From: Longimicrobiaceae bacterium | GTDB taxonomy: Bacteria > Gemmatimonadota > Gemmatimonadetes > Longimicrobiales > Longimicrobiaceae | DNA: 64,000 nt | Assembly: GCA_030447645.1 (NCBI GenBank) | Contig: JAUJOM010000005.1 | Coordinates: forward strand, 43,716-107,715 | Reading direction: 5' to 3' | Part shown: in pieces, positions 18,616 to 27,483 of the stretch | Numbering within the stretch: position 1 is the stretch's first letter | Layout: the number at the start of each line of letters is the position of its first letter | Notes under the pieces: model-generated | What the model was told of the DNA's origin: nothing | Database searches by the model: none | The model's input: only the letters and a program-made list of their open reading frames with translations | Position numbers and translations under genes: made by a program

Positions 18616-19829
18616 ACTTGCCGAGCGGCTGCTGGAGGTGGCGCCGCGCGTTCGGGTGGAGCACGTCGTGTGGGCGGACGCACGGGGTCTGCCCGCCCTG
18701 GAAGTTGCCGAGGCACTGCGGGCTCGGATCGGGGCGAGCACACGCGCCGGAATTGCAGCTACACCCGTAGCCGCCGAGGTGGCGGCGCGGGGAGTCGAGG
18801 GCCCAATTGCCTGGGTGGAGCCGGGAACTGAACGCGCATTTCTGGCGCCCTTCCTGTTGCACTGCTTGATCCAGACCCACGGCTGCTCGCCCTGCTGAAA
18901 GGCGTGGGGATCACTCGCTGCGGGGAGCTGGCTACCTTGGAGCGTGAAGCAGTCGAGGTGCGCTTCGGGCCTGCGGTAGTCGAGTCGTGGCGCCGCGCCC
19001 GAGCCGACGACCGGCGGCAGCTCTTCACTCCCATCCCACGGCTTCTGCCGCATGCATCGCTGGACTGGACCGACTACGTTCTGACCGATCCGGAGCGGCT
19101 GGTGTTCACCGCCAATGCGCTGCTCGGAAGGTATGTGCCGCGCTGGAAGAACGCGGCGAGGGCGCCCGGCACATGACGCTGGCCTTTGCGCTGGCCAATG
19201 GCGCCGTCGAGCACCAGGCCCTCCGCACTGCGCGCCCCACCGCCGCGCGCCCCATCTGGCTCCGCCGGATACGTGCGCTTCTGGAGCGCCTGGTTTTGCC
19301 CGATGCGGTTGTCGGCCTCAGCCTGCAGGTGGAGGGACGGAGCCGGTCGTCGGCAAGCAGGTGGATTTCTTCGATCCAGGCCTGGCCGGTGCCGACGCGG
19401 CCGAGGCGGCCCTGGTCCGTCTGCTGGATGATCAGGGACCTGTGGTCGTCGCCCCACACATCAGCCGGCACCCGCTGGTTGAGCGGCGCACCCGCTGGAT
19501 GGTGCGGGAGCCTGGAGACCCGGCATCCAGCTCACCCGGCATCTCCGATCCCTGCCTTTCTCTGCATCTCCTTCCGGAACCGCTGCAGGTGAGGGTGGAA
19601 ACCTGCCCACGGCGGGACCACTGCATTCCGGTTCGCTACTGCGAAGGGGGACGGCGTGGCTGCAACTGGTTGCCGTCGCAGGGCCGGAACGGGCACCTCC
19701 GGCGGCCAGTGGGAGGATGAGCCCTACGCCCGCGAATACTTCCGATGCGTCACGCGTGAGGGTGTGCTGGTCTGGCTGTTCCGCGATGCCCGTAGGGATA
19801 CGTGGTTCCTCCACGGGTGGTGGAACTGA
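18557..19829 (+). CDS. imuB: ImuB-like Y-family polymerase homologue, at least five frameshifts
   Basis: Catalytically degenerate Y-family protein that in known systems links the beta clamp to DnaE2. Recognisable pieces in order: MTFVCLWSPDWRTG, IGASTRAGIAATPVAAEVAA, GVGITRCGELATL, MTLAFALANGAVEHQAL, LVLPDAVVGLSLQVEG, QVDFFDPGLAGADAAEAAL, HPLVERRTRW, and the C-terminal REYFRCVTREGVLVWLFRDA and WFLHGWWN. These lie in different frames, with shifts near 18865, 19170, 19335, 19520, 19650 and 19690. The repaired length of about 424 residues is slightly short for the family. Either a decaying gene or a badly called region. Confidence 0.75.
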
Positions 19830-22800
19830 GTGTTGGGCTACGTCGAGCTGCGGGCACACAGCGCCTTCTCCTTTGGGAGCGGTGCCGTCACTCCGGAGGC
19901 GCTGGTACAGCGGGCCGCGGAGATGGGCTACACCGTGCTGGGACTCACCGACACAGCGGATCTGGGCGGGATCGTACGCTTTGCTCTGGAGGCGCAGCGC
20001 CACGGCATCCAGCCGGTGATTGGTGCGGAGTTGTGTGTGGATGGACGCCCCGCGGCGTTTCTGGTCCGCAACCAGGAGGGATACCGAAACCTGGCAGGGT
20101 TGGTGACAGAGGCACGGGTGGGCTCCTGGCAGGGATGGGAGCAGGGCCACGCTGCTGCCCAGAGAGGACGTCCCGGGGTGACGTGGGCGCAGGTTGCGGC
20201 GCGGAATGGGGACTTCATGCCCTGACCGGCCCTGCGACCGGAGAGATTCCCGCGCTGCTGCTTGCGGGGCGTCGGGATGATGCAGCCCGGCGCTGGAAAG
20301 AAGTATTCGGACGCCTGGCCGTGGAGGTGCAGCTTCATGTGTTCGGATCACCCGCCTGGATGTGGAGGTGCTGGCCGACGCAGCCGAGCAGGGACTGCTT
20401 CACCCCAATGGAGAAGTGGCGTCTTCGTTCTTCATCACGTCGGGGGCACCGAAGCCGCCCTTGCCGCTGCCCTGATCGAGCTGGCCGAAGCGGAAGGTCT
20501 TCCTGGGTCACCTGTCACGCACCGTATTACCTGGACAACAGCGGGCGGCTGGTCCACGACACCCTGACGGCGCTTCGCGGAACGACGCAGCCGAGCAGGG
20601 TCTGCTTCACCCCAATGGGGAGTGGCGCCTGCATTCTCAGTCGGAGATGCAGCAGCTCTGGCGGGGCAGGGAGCAAGGATTGGAGCGGAGCTGGCTGATT
20701 GCTTCGCAATGTGAGTTTCAGCTCCGCTGGGTCCGCCCACCGCTCCCTCGGTTTCCTCTACCTCCGGGACAGAACGAAGACGGCTTTCTGGAGGCGCGCG
20801 TCCGTGAAGGCGCAATCGAACGCTGGGGCAGGATCGGGGAACGGGAAGAGCGGCAGATCCAGCACGAGCTGAGAGTGATCCAGCGCCTCGGGTTTGCTGG
20901 CTTCTTCCTGGTGATGTGGAAAGCGGTGCGCTTTGCCCGCGCTCAGGGAATCCTGTGCCAGGGGCGGGGAAGTGCGGCCAACTCCGTAGTAGCGTTCTGT
21001 CTTGGGATCACCGCAGTGGATCCCGTCAAGCACAACCTGCTCTTCGAGCGCTTCCTATCCGAGGCCAGGACAGATGGGCTGACCGAAGCCCCCGACATCG
21101 ACGTGGACTTCGAGGCGCACCGGCGGGAAGAGGTGCTGAACTACATCTACCAGTCTTATGGGCGTGAGCACGCCGCCTCTGACCTGCGTCGCCCAGGTTT
21201 ACCACGCACCCAGCGCCATTCAGGACGCGATGCGCGCACTCGGGTACCCTGCCGAAATGGCCAGCATCTTTTCCAAGCGCCTGCAACGGTACGGTCCCGC
21301 CGAGGGAGCGGAGATGCTGGAGCGGGAATTGGGTGCACGGTTCGGCCTGGACACGAGCGATGCGCGGGGGCGGGCACTCCTCGCCGCGATGCGCGCGCTG
21401 GACGACCTTCCCCGGATGCGCTCCACCCATCCAGGAGGTTTCGTGCTCTCCGCGGCGCCTCTGGGTGAGTACATCCCGGTGGAGCCTACCACCATGGGAC
21501 GTACCATTCTCCAGTTCGACAAGGATGACCTGGATGCGGTGGGAGTGCCCAAGTTCGACTTTCTGGGGCTGGGGGGTCTATCCGCCGTGCGGCTCGCATT
21601 CGATGCGATCGAGCAGCGTACCGGTGAGCGAAAAGAATTGTACAATCTCCCCAGGACGATCCCAAAACGTTCCGGATGATCTCACGGGGGAAACCGTGGG
21701 CACCTTCCAGATCGAAAGCCGGGCCCAGATCGCCTCCATTCTGCAAACCCGGCCGGAGCGCCTGTACGATCTGGTGGTACAGGTGGCGCTGATCCGCCCC
21801 GGCCCCATCCAGGCGCGCTTCGTCCATCCCTATACCCGCCGGCGCCGGGGCCTGGAAGAAGTCAGCTTCGCCCATCCAAGCTTGCGCCCCATTCTGGAGC
21901 GCACCTGCGGCATCCCTATCTTTCAGGAGCAGGCGATGGCGATCGCCATGGCGCTAGGTGGCTTTTCCGCCGCGGAGGCCGATGAGCTGCGGCGCGCCAT
22001 GGGCCACCGGCGCAAGCTCCCAAGCTGGTGGCTGCCCTGCAACGGCTGCGTGCGGGTCTGGTTGCCAGGGGGATGAATGCCGAAAACGCGGATCATTTGA
22101 TCGAGGATCTGCACGGCTTCGCCAACTACGGATTTCCCGAAAGCCACGCCTGGAGCTTTGCGCTGATCGCCTACGCCACGGCGTATCTCAAGGCGCATTA
22201 TCCCGCCGAGTTTCTGTTGGGGCTGCTGAACTCCTGGCCGATGGGCTTTTACCCACCCGCGACTCTGGTGCATGACGCGCGGCGGAGTGGGGTGGAGGTG
22301 CGTGGCCCCTGTCTTCGGGATGGGGATTGGGAGTGCACACTGGAGGACACAGATGACCCGCAGCGCCCAGCTGTCCGCGTTGGCTGGAACCACATCAAGG
22401 GGTTGAGCAAGCGAACGCTGCAGTCCATCCGGGATGCACGGATCAGGAGTCCGTTCGCTGGAGTGGAGGATGTGATCCACCGTGCGCGCCTGGCTCGAAC
22501 CGAAGCTCTGCACCTGGCGCGTGCCGGCGCGTTCGAGGCATGGGAGCCAGGGCGCCGCCAGGCTGCATGGGGGCGCTCCGCGCCGTCGGTGATGTACTGC
22601 CGCTGGCGCCTGCACGGCGTCTGCCGTTCGATGTGCAGGAGCTTGAAGGCGATGAGCTGATTTTTCTTGACTATCTGGCTACGGGGATCAGCGTCCACGG
22701 GCATCCGATGGAGCCTCTCCGTCAGCGGCTTCGTGCGGCTGGGGTGTCTTCCAGTGCGGAGCTTGGGAGCGTGGGGAATGGCAGGCCAGTGATTGTCGCC

Positions 22801-23058
22801 GGATTGGTGATCGCCCGGCAGCACCCTGAAACGGCCAAGGGTACTGTCTTTGTGCTGCTGGAAGACGAGTGGGGATTCATCAATGTGATCGTTCCTGCGC
22901 GCCTGTATCGGGAAAATCATGAGACGGTCAAGTTTTCTCCGTTTCTGGTTGTGGAGGGTAAATTCGAGCGCGACGGGCCGGTCATGAATGTGGTGGGCAG
23001 GCGCTTCCACCGGCTGGCTGCACGCGAACTGGCGTTCCGCTCGCGCGACTTCCGTTAG
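19830..23058 (+). CDS. dnaE2: Error-prone DNA polymerase DnaE2, about eight frameshifts
   Basis: Translesion C-family polymerase. The start GTG (GTGTTGGGC at 19830) directly follows the imuB stop. The PHP domain opens [20 protein letters not shown] and [15 protein letters not shown]. The polymerase core has [37 protein letters not shown] and the catalytic [55 protein letters not shown] and [20 protein letters not shown] follow, then an OB-fold tail. Shifts fall near 20205, 20335, 20505, 20580, 21178, 21660, 22020 and 22555. A 90-base insertion carrying a duplicated segment interrupts it near 20340-20430. Total length (about 1,075 codons) is normal. Confidence 0.82.
20377..20627 (+). repeat. 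Imperfect direct repeat of 44-45 bp inside dnaE2
   Basis: GACGCAGCCGAGCAGGG starts both copies (20377-20421 and 20584-20627). They differ by two substitutions and one indel. The second copy encodes [16 protein letters not shown] at the place expected for DnaE2. The first sits in an extra segment between VEVQLH and [13 protein letters not shown] that has no counterpart in the family. Confidence 0.8.
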
Positions 23059-23084
23059 CTCTTGGCAGCAGCTACGTTGCTGGC

Positions 23085-24072
23085 TTGAACACGAAACACG
23101 CATCCCAGCGGCGGCTGCACGTAATTCTTGCGTTCGCCGCCGTTTATCTGATCTGGGGCTCGACCTACCTGGCGATTCGCTTCGCCATCGAAACGCTGCC
23201 GCCGTTTCTGATGGCGGGGGTGCGCTCTTCTTGTTTCCGGAACGATCCTGTATCTGTGGGCACGCCGCGCGCATCCCGCACCGACGCGCACCAACTGGCG
23301 GGCTGCCGCCCTGATCGGCGCCTTGCTGCTGCTCATCGGGAACGGGGGTGTGGTCTGGGCTGAGCAGCGCATCCCTTCGGGTCTTGCGGCGCTGCTGGTG
23401 GCCGTGGAGCCGCTCTGGGTCGTGATCCTAGTATGGGCCCGTGGTACGCCACCTGGCGGGCGGGTGCTCGCTGGGCTGGCCGTCGGTTTCGCCGGATTGT
23501 TTCTGCTGATCAGTCCAGGCGAGGTGCTGGGGGGTGGGGCAGTGGACATGGTCGGTGCCGCCGTAGTCGTCTTCGCGGCATTGGCCTGGGCAGCCGGATC
23601 GGTGTACGCCCAGCATGCGCCGCTTCCGGATTCGCCGCTCTTGAGCACCGGCATGCAGATGCTCGCCGGGGGATCGCTGCTGCTCCTTGCTGGCACTGCA
23701 ACTGGAGAGTGGAACCGACTGGATCTGGCCGGGACAACGCTGCGGAGCTGGCTGGCCCTGGGCTATCTGATCGTCTTCGGAGCGCTGGTGGCGTTTTCGG
23801 CCTACAGCTGGCTGGTCCGCAACGTGGAGCCGTCCAAAGTAGCCACCTACGCCTACGTCAATCCGGTGGTCGCGGTGCTGTTGGGCTGGCTGCTCGCTTC
23901 CGAGCCTTTATCGGTGCGAACGGGAGTGGCGGCCGCCGTGATCGTGGGTGCCGTGGCCTTCATCACCACGGCGCCACGCTCGGATTCCGGACCGCAGCCG
24001 CAGCTTCCCGCGCAGCCTGCGTCCGGGTCACGACGCGGGTGGAAGGTGGCGAGCGCCCGGCGCAGCAGGTAA
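23085..24072 (+). CDS. EamA/DMT-family transporter, one frameshift
   Basis: Drug/metabolite transporter of about 320 residues and ten membrane segments, with two EamA repeats. The first repeat shows VYLIWGSTYLAIRFAIETLPP. After a shift near 23228 come LIGNGGVVWAEQRIPSGLAA, AVEPLWVVILVWA and, in the second repeat, VFGALVAFSAYSWLVRNVEP, VATYAYVNPVVAVLLGWLL. The start appears to be a TTG at 23085, 26 bases after dnaE2. The last 35 residues, after AFITTAP, are low complexity and overlap an antisense gene, so the true end may be earlier. Substrate unknown. Confidence 0.85.
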
Positions 24073-24116
24073 AGCGCCGCCACGGCGACCAGGGCGCCGA
24101 CAAGTACCATTTCCAT
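23853..24116 (-). CDS. FeoB-associated Cys-rich membrane protein
   Basis: Begins MEMVLVGALVAVAALYLLRR, one membrane helix, followed by HPRRDPDAGCAGSCGCG. This is the layout of the FeoB-associated cysteine-rich protein family: one helix and a CxxxCxC cluster. Its ATG overlaps the reconstructed feoB stop (TAATG). After the cysteine cluster the frame stays open for 47 more residues that overlap the 3' end of the convergent transporter gene. Family members normally stop soon after the cysteines, so the real end may be near 23990 with a base error. Probably helps ferrous iron transport. Confidence 0.6.
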   Translation of the reverse strand: MEMVLVGALVAVAALYLLRRALATFHPRRDPDAGCAGSCGCGPESERGAVVMKATAPTITAAATPVRTDKGSEASSQPNSTATTGLT

Positions 24117-26275
24117 TATCCCCATCCCAGTGCGCGGCCCCCTGGTATACCAGCCAGGCGGCGCCATAAGCAAGCACGAGCATGTAGCCGATCTGGAAGA
24201 GCGCCCATTGAAGTCCCGTGCGCCCGCCGCCGGTCTCCCGCACCACCACTGCAACCGTGCTCATGCACTGCAGCGCGTACACATAAAAGACCATCAGCCC
24301 CAGCGCAATAAGCGGCGTGTACACGAGTTGCCCGGTACGTGGGTCCCGCTCATTGCGGAGCCGCTCTCGCAGTGCAACCGAGCCTTCGTCCGCGTCCCCG
24401 ACGCCATAGATCGTGCCCATGGTGGCAACGAACACCTCGCGCGCCGCGAAGGAGCTGACCAGCGACACGCCGATCTTCCAGTCGTAGCCGAGAGGCCGGA
24501 CCACCGGCTCGATTGCGTGCCCCATCCGCCCAAGCGCGCTGTTAGCTAATTGCTGCTCTTGCGCGGCTTCGGCAGGAAGATCTGCCGCTGGCGTGTGCTT
24601 GGGATAGGTAGCGAGTGCCCACAGCACCACCGAAAGTGCCAGGATGATCGTGCCGGCCTTGCGCAGGAAGAGCTTGGCCCGGTGGCTCACCCCCAGGAAA
24701 AGACTGCGCGGGCTCGGGAGCCGATAGGGGAAGCTCCATGATCATGGGCCGGGTTGGCCCGCGAAGCAGCGTCCGCTTGAAGAGCGCCGCCATCAGCAGA
24801 GCCGTCACGGTGCCGAGCAGGTACATGCCGAGCAGCGTGAGCCCCTGCAGATTGAAGATCCCCGCCACTGCGACTGAGGGGATGAAGGTGCCGATCAGCA
24901 GCGTATACACCGGGATGCGTGCCGAGCAGCTCATCAGCGGCGCGACCATGATGGTCGCGATCCGGTCCTTGGGGTTTTCGATGGTACGCGCGGCCATGAT
25001 CCCTGGGACCGCGCAGGCGTACGAGGAGAGCAGGGGGATGAAGCTTTTTCCGTGCAGGCCGACGCCCCTCATGAAACGGTCCATGATGAACGCTGCCCGC
25101 GCCATGTAGCCGCTGTCTTCCAGAAACCCGATGAACAGGAAGAGAACGACGATCTGCGGCAGGAACACCAGCACCGATCCTACACCGGCGATCACCCCAT
25201 CCACCAGCAGGGACTGCAGATCCCCTTCAGGCAGCAGGCTGCCCACCGCGCTGCCCAGCCAGGCGAGCAGGCCCTCGGTGGCGTCCATCAGCGGGGCGGC
25301 CCAGGTGAAGATGGACTGAAAGACCAGCGCCATCACTACCAGGAAGAGCAGCGGGCCCCAGAAGCGGTGCAGCGCGACGGAGTCGATCCGGTCGGTGATG
25401 CTGCCGGTGCCGCTTTCCGCACGGTGAACCACGCGTTCGGCGACCTCCGCAATCCAGCCGTAGCGGACTTCGGCCTCTAAGCTGCGCGCGTGGATGCCTG
25501 CGGCCTCCAGCTCATCCCGTGCACGGACCAGCGTCGCATCCAACTCCGGGATGCGCAGCGGGTGGTGCTCCGCGCCGATCAAACGCAGTGCTTCCATGCT
25601 GGATGCCCCGTCGTACCCGGCGGACACCAGGCATGCTTCTACCGGGCCAAGGGCTTGCGCGGCTTCCGGCGGCAGTGAAAAGCCTCGCTCCGGGCGGGGA
25701 AGCTCGGGCGCCTTCCGGATGGCGCGGCGGAGCACGTCCAGCCCCTGGCGGCGCGTCGCCACGATGGGTACCACCGGCACACCCAATTCCAGCGTCAGCT
25801 CCACGGCGTCGATCCGCTGCCCGGAGGCTTCGGCTGCATCAACCTGGTTCAGCGCGATGATGGTTGGCAGCCCGATCTCCAGGACCTGGCTTGCCAGGAA
25901 CAGGTTGCGCTCCAGGTTTTGAGCGTCCAGCACCACCACCACTACGTCTGGAGCGGGCACGCCAGGAATCAGCCCGAGGAGCACGTCCAGCGCGATCTGC
26001 TCGTCCGGCGAAGTGGGGGAAAGCGAGTAGGTGCCCGGAAGATCCAGCACCGTCACCGTCCCCTCATCTGCGTCCCTGTACCGCCCTTCCACCCGCTCCA
26101 CGGTCACGCCGGAATAATTGCCCACGCGCTGACGCATTCCCGTCAGCGCATTGAACAGGGTGGTCTTGCCTGTATTCGGATTCCCAACCAGCGCCACATG
26201 CAGCACACCCCCGGCCTGTTTAGCGGGCGGGGGTGTGGGAGGAGCCTGGGTGAGTGCCGGCGAAGGTGCTTCCAT
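24116..26275 (-). CDS. feoB: Ferrous iron transporter FeoB, two frameshifts
   Basis: GTP-dependent ferrous iron importer. The N-terminal G domain has VALVGNPNTGKTTLFNALTG (G1), YSGVTVE (G2), LDLPGTYSL (G3) and LNQVDAAE (G4). The membrane domain follows with LVFLPQIVVLFLFIGFLEDSGYMARAAF and MSCSARIPVYTLLI, including the conserved Cys-x-x-Arg. The frame breaks near 24717, where two C missing after CCCC restores PPYRLPSPRSLFLG. It breaks again near 24138, where one G missing in GGGGG restores YQGGRALGWG and a TAA at 24116. About 720 residues after repair, normal. Cotranscribed with two feoA-type genes upstream. Confidence 0.92.
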
Positions 26276-26500
26276 TCAATCCAAAGTAATGTGCTCGGCT
26301 TCCGCGCGGCGGAGCGTCAGCATGAAACCGCGCAATCGAACTTCCAGCGGGTCACCGAGTGGAGCGACCCGGATCACCTCCAGCGTGGTCCCGCGAATCA
26401 GCCCCAGGTCCATCAACCGGCGCGTCGCCTCGGCATCACCCGCGACCGCCCGAATGCACGCACGCTCACCGGGGCGAAGCTGGGCGAGGGTCCGTGACAC
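26276..26500 (-). CDS. feoA: FeoA, SH3-like iron transport accessory protein
   Basis: A 74-residue FeoA domain: LAQLRPGERACIRAV, TRRLMDLGLIRGTTLEVI and PLGDPLEVRLRGFMLTLRRAEA are typical. It assists FeoB in the cytoplasm. The GTG at 26500 is chosen because family sequence starts there and because it lies one base after the stop of the upstream gene; a longer reading would run into that gene. It ends immediately before the feoB ATG. Confidence 0.9.
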   Translation of the reverse strand: MSRTLAQLRPGERACIRAVAGDAEATRRLMDLGLIRGTTLEVIRVAPLGDPLEVRLRGFMLTLRRAEAEHITLD

Positions 26501-26501
26501 G

Positions 26502-26792
26502 CTAGCTAGCGAATGGGAGCACGGTGATGGACCGGGCCAGGTCAGGCCCGAGCGCGAGCCGAGAGCCGCATACGTCAAGCAGCATCCCGCCCTGTGCTTC
26601 TACAACCGTTACGCAGGCGCCCTCGAAGAGGCCCAGCGTTCGGAGCCGCCGCGCCTCGTTGCCATCGCAGCCCATACGCAGCACCGCTGCCCGGCAGCCG
26701 GACGCACAAACCGCCAGCGGGCACTCCGCGCAGCGGCCTTCCATCCTCTTCTGCTCTTTTGACTGTGTCCGGCCGAACCAGCGCTTCAGCAT
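26502..26792 (-). CDS. FeoA-domain protein with N-terminal cysteine cluster
   Basis: 96 residues. The N-terminal third contains CAECPLAVCASGC and MGCDG, six cysteines that could bind metal. The remainder is a FeoA domain (ARRLRTLGLFEGACVTVV ... LLDVCGSRLALGPDLARSI). It is the first gene of the feo operon. A second FeoA-type protein with added cysteines is less common than the single FeoA arrangement; the cysteine part may be a metal or redox sensor, which is inference. ATG at 26792; a Fur-like box lies just upstream. Confidence 0.85.
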   Translation of the reverse strand: MLKRWFGRTQSKEQKRMEGRCAECPLAVCASGCRAAVLRMGCDGNEARRLRTLGLFEGACVTVVEAQGGMLLDVCGSRLALGPDLARSITVLPFAS

Positions 26793-26804
26793 GAACTCTC
26801 CGGC

Positions 26805-26819
26805 TGAGAATCGTTTTCA
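26805..26819. promoter_or_regulatory. Predicted Fur box of the feo operon
   Basis: TGAGAATCGTTTTCA matches the 7-1-7 Fur core TGATAAT-N-ATTATCA at 11 of 14 positions. It is 13-27 bases upstream of the first feo start, where repression by iron-loaded Fur would act. No fur gene is in the window. Confidence 0.6.
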
Positions 26820-27046
26820 ACCAGCCGCAAATGTAAGCGCCACAAGTAGTCTCTCGCAAGCTGAGGTACGGCGTCGCCTCGTTTGTAGAAGGTGTTTCTG
26901 CGTGTCCGTTCGCCAGGTCGGGCTGGGTTGTCTACCGGCGGGCATGGGGGATCTATAGTATCTTCGGTGATGTATCCGACTTTTGGGCATGCTTTGGGCT
27001 CCGAGCTTGAAAAGTTACCGGGACCACCAGCCATGCGAGTAGCACT

Positions 27047-27340
27047 ATGCAAGGAAACCACTTAGTTATTCCCGAGCTCCTGGTTCTAGGGGCCGTTATT
27101 ATCATAGTCTGGGGGTGGCGTGAGTACCTCCTGAAGAAGGTCACTGCCTCCTTTGCAGCCGGCATCGCGATCACGGGACTTGGGTTCCTGATGCAGGCGA
27201 CCGCGAAGGCGCTGGGAATACATCGGGAGCCAAACGTACTGACCTTACTCGGCTATGTCACGGCAATAGGCGGATTGTTGTTCATGCACTGGCTCCGGCG
27301 TAAGGGGCGCGACAAGCCCGATCATTACCGGCAGAGCTAA
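27047..27340 (+). CDS. Small membrane protein of unknown function
   Basis: 97 residues with hydrophobic stretches ELLVLGAVIIIVWGW, FAAGIAITGLGFLMQATA and LLGYVTAIGGLLFMHWL and a basic tail RRKGRDKPDH, the usual positive-inside pattern. It stands alone between the feo operon and the helicase gene. Base composition is lower in GC than its neighbours, so it may have been acquired. No family recognised. Confidence 0.55.
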   Translation: MQGNHLVIPELLVLGAVIIIVWGWREYLLKKVTASFAAGIAITGLGFLMQATAKALGIHREPNVLTLLGYVTAIGGLLFMHWLRRKGRDKPDHYRQS

Positions 27341-27483
27341 ACAGCAGCTGAGGAGAGTCGGACGAGGGATGTCTTGATCGGAAACTGTGCTGGCGCGGGG
27401 GTGAGCAGTGGTCTCACTACCGCCTGGCTATGACCAGTCTCCTGCCTTGCGGCCCTCCCAGGTAGCGACGTAGGCTTGGGGCC

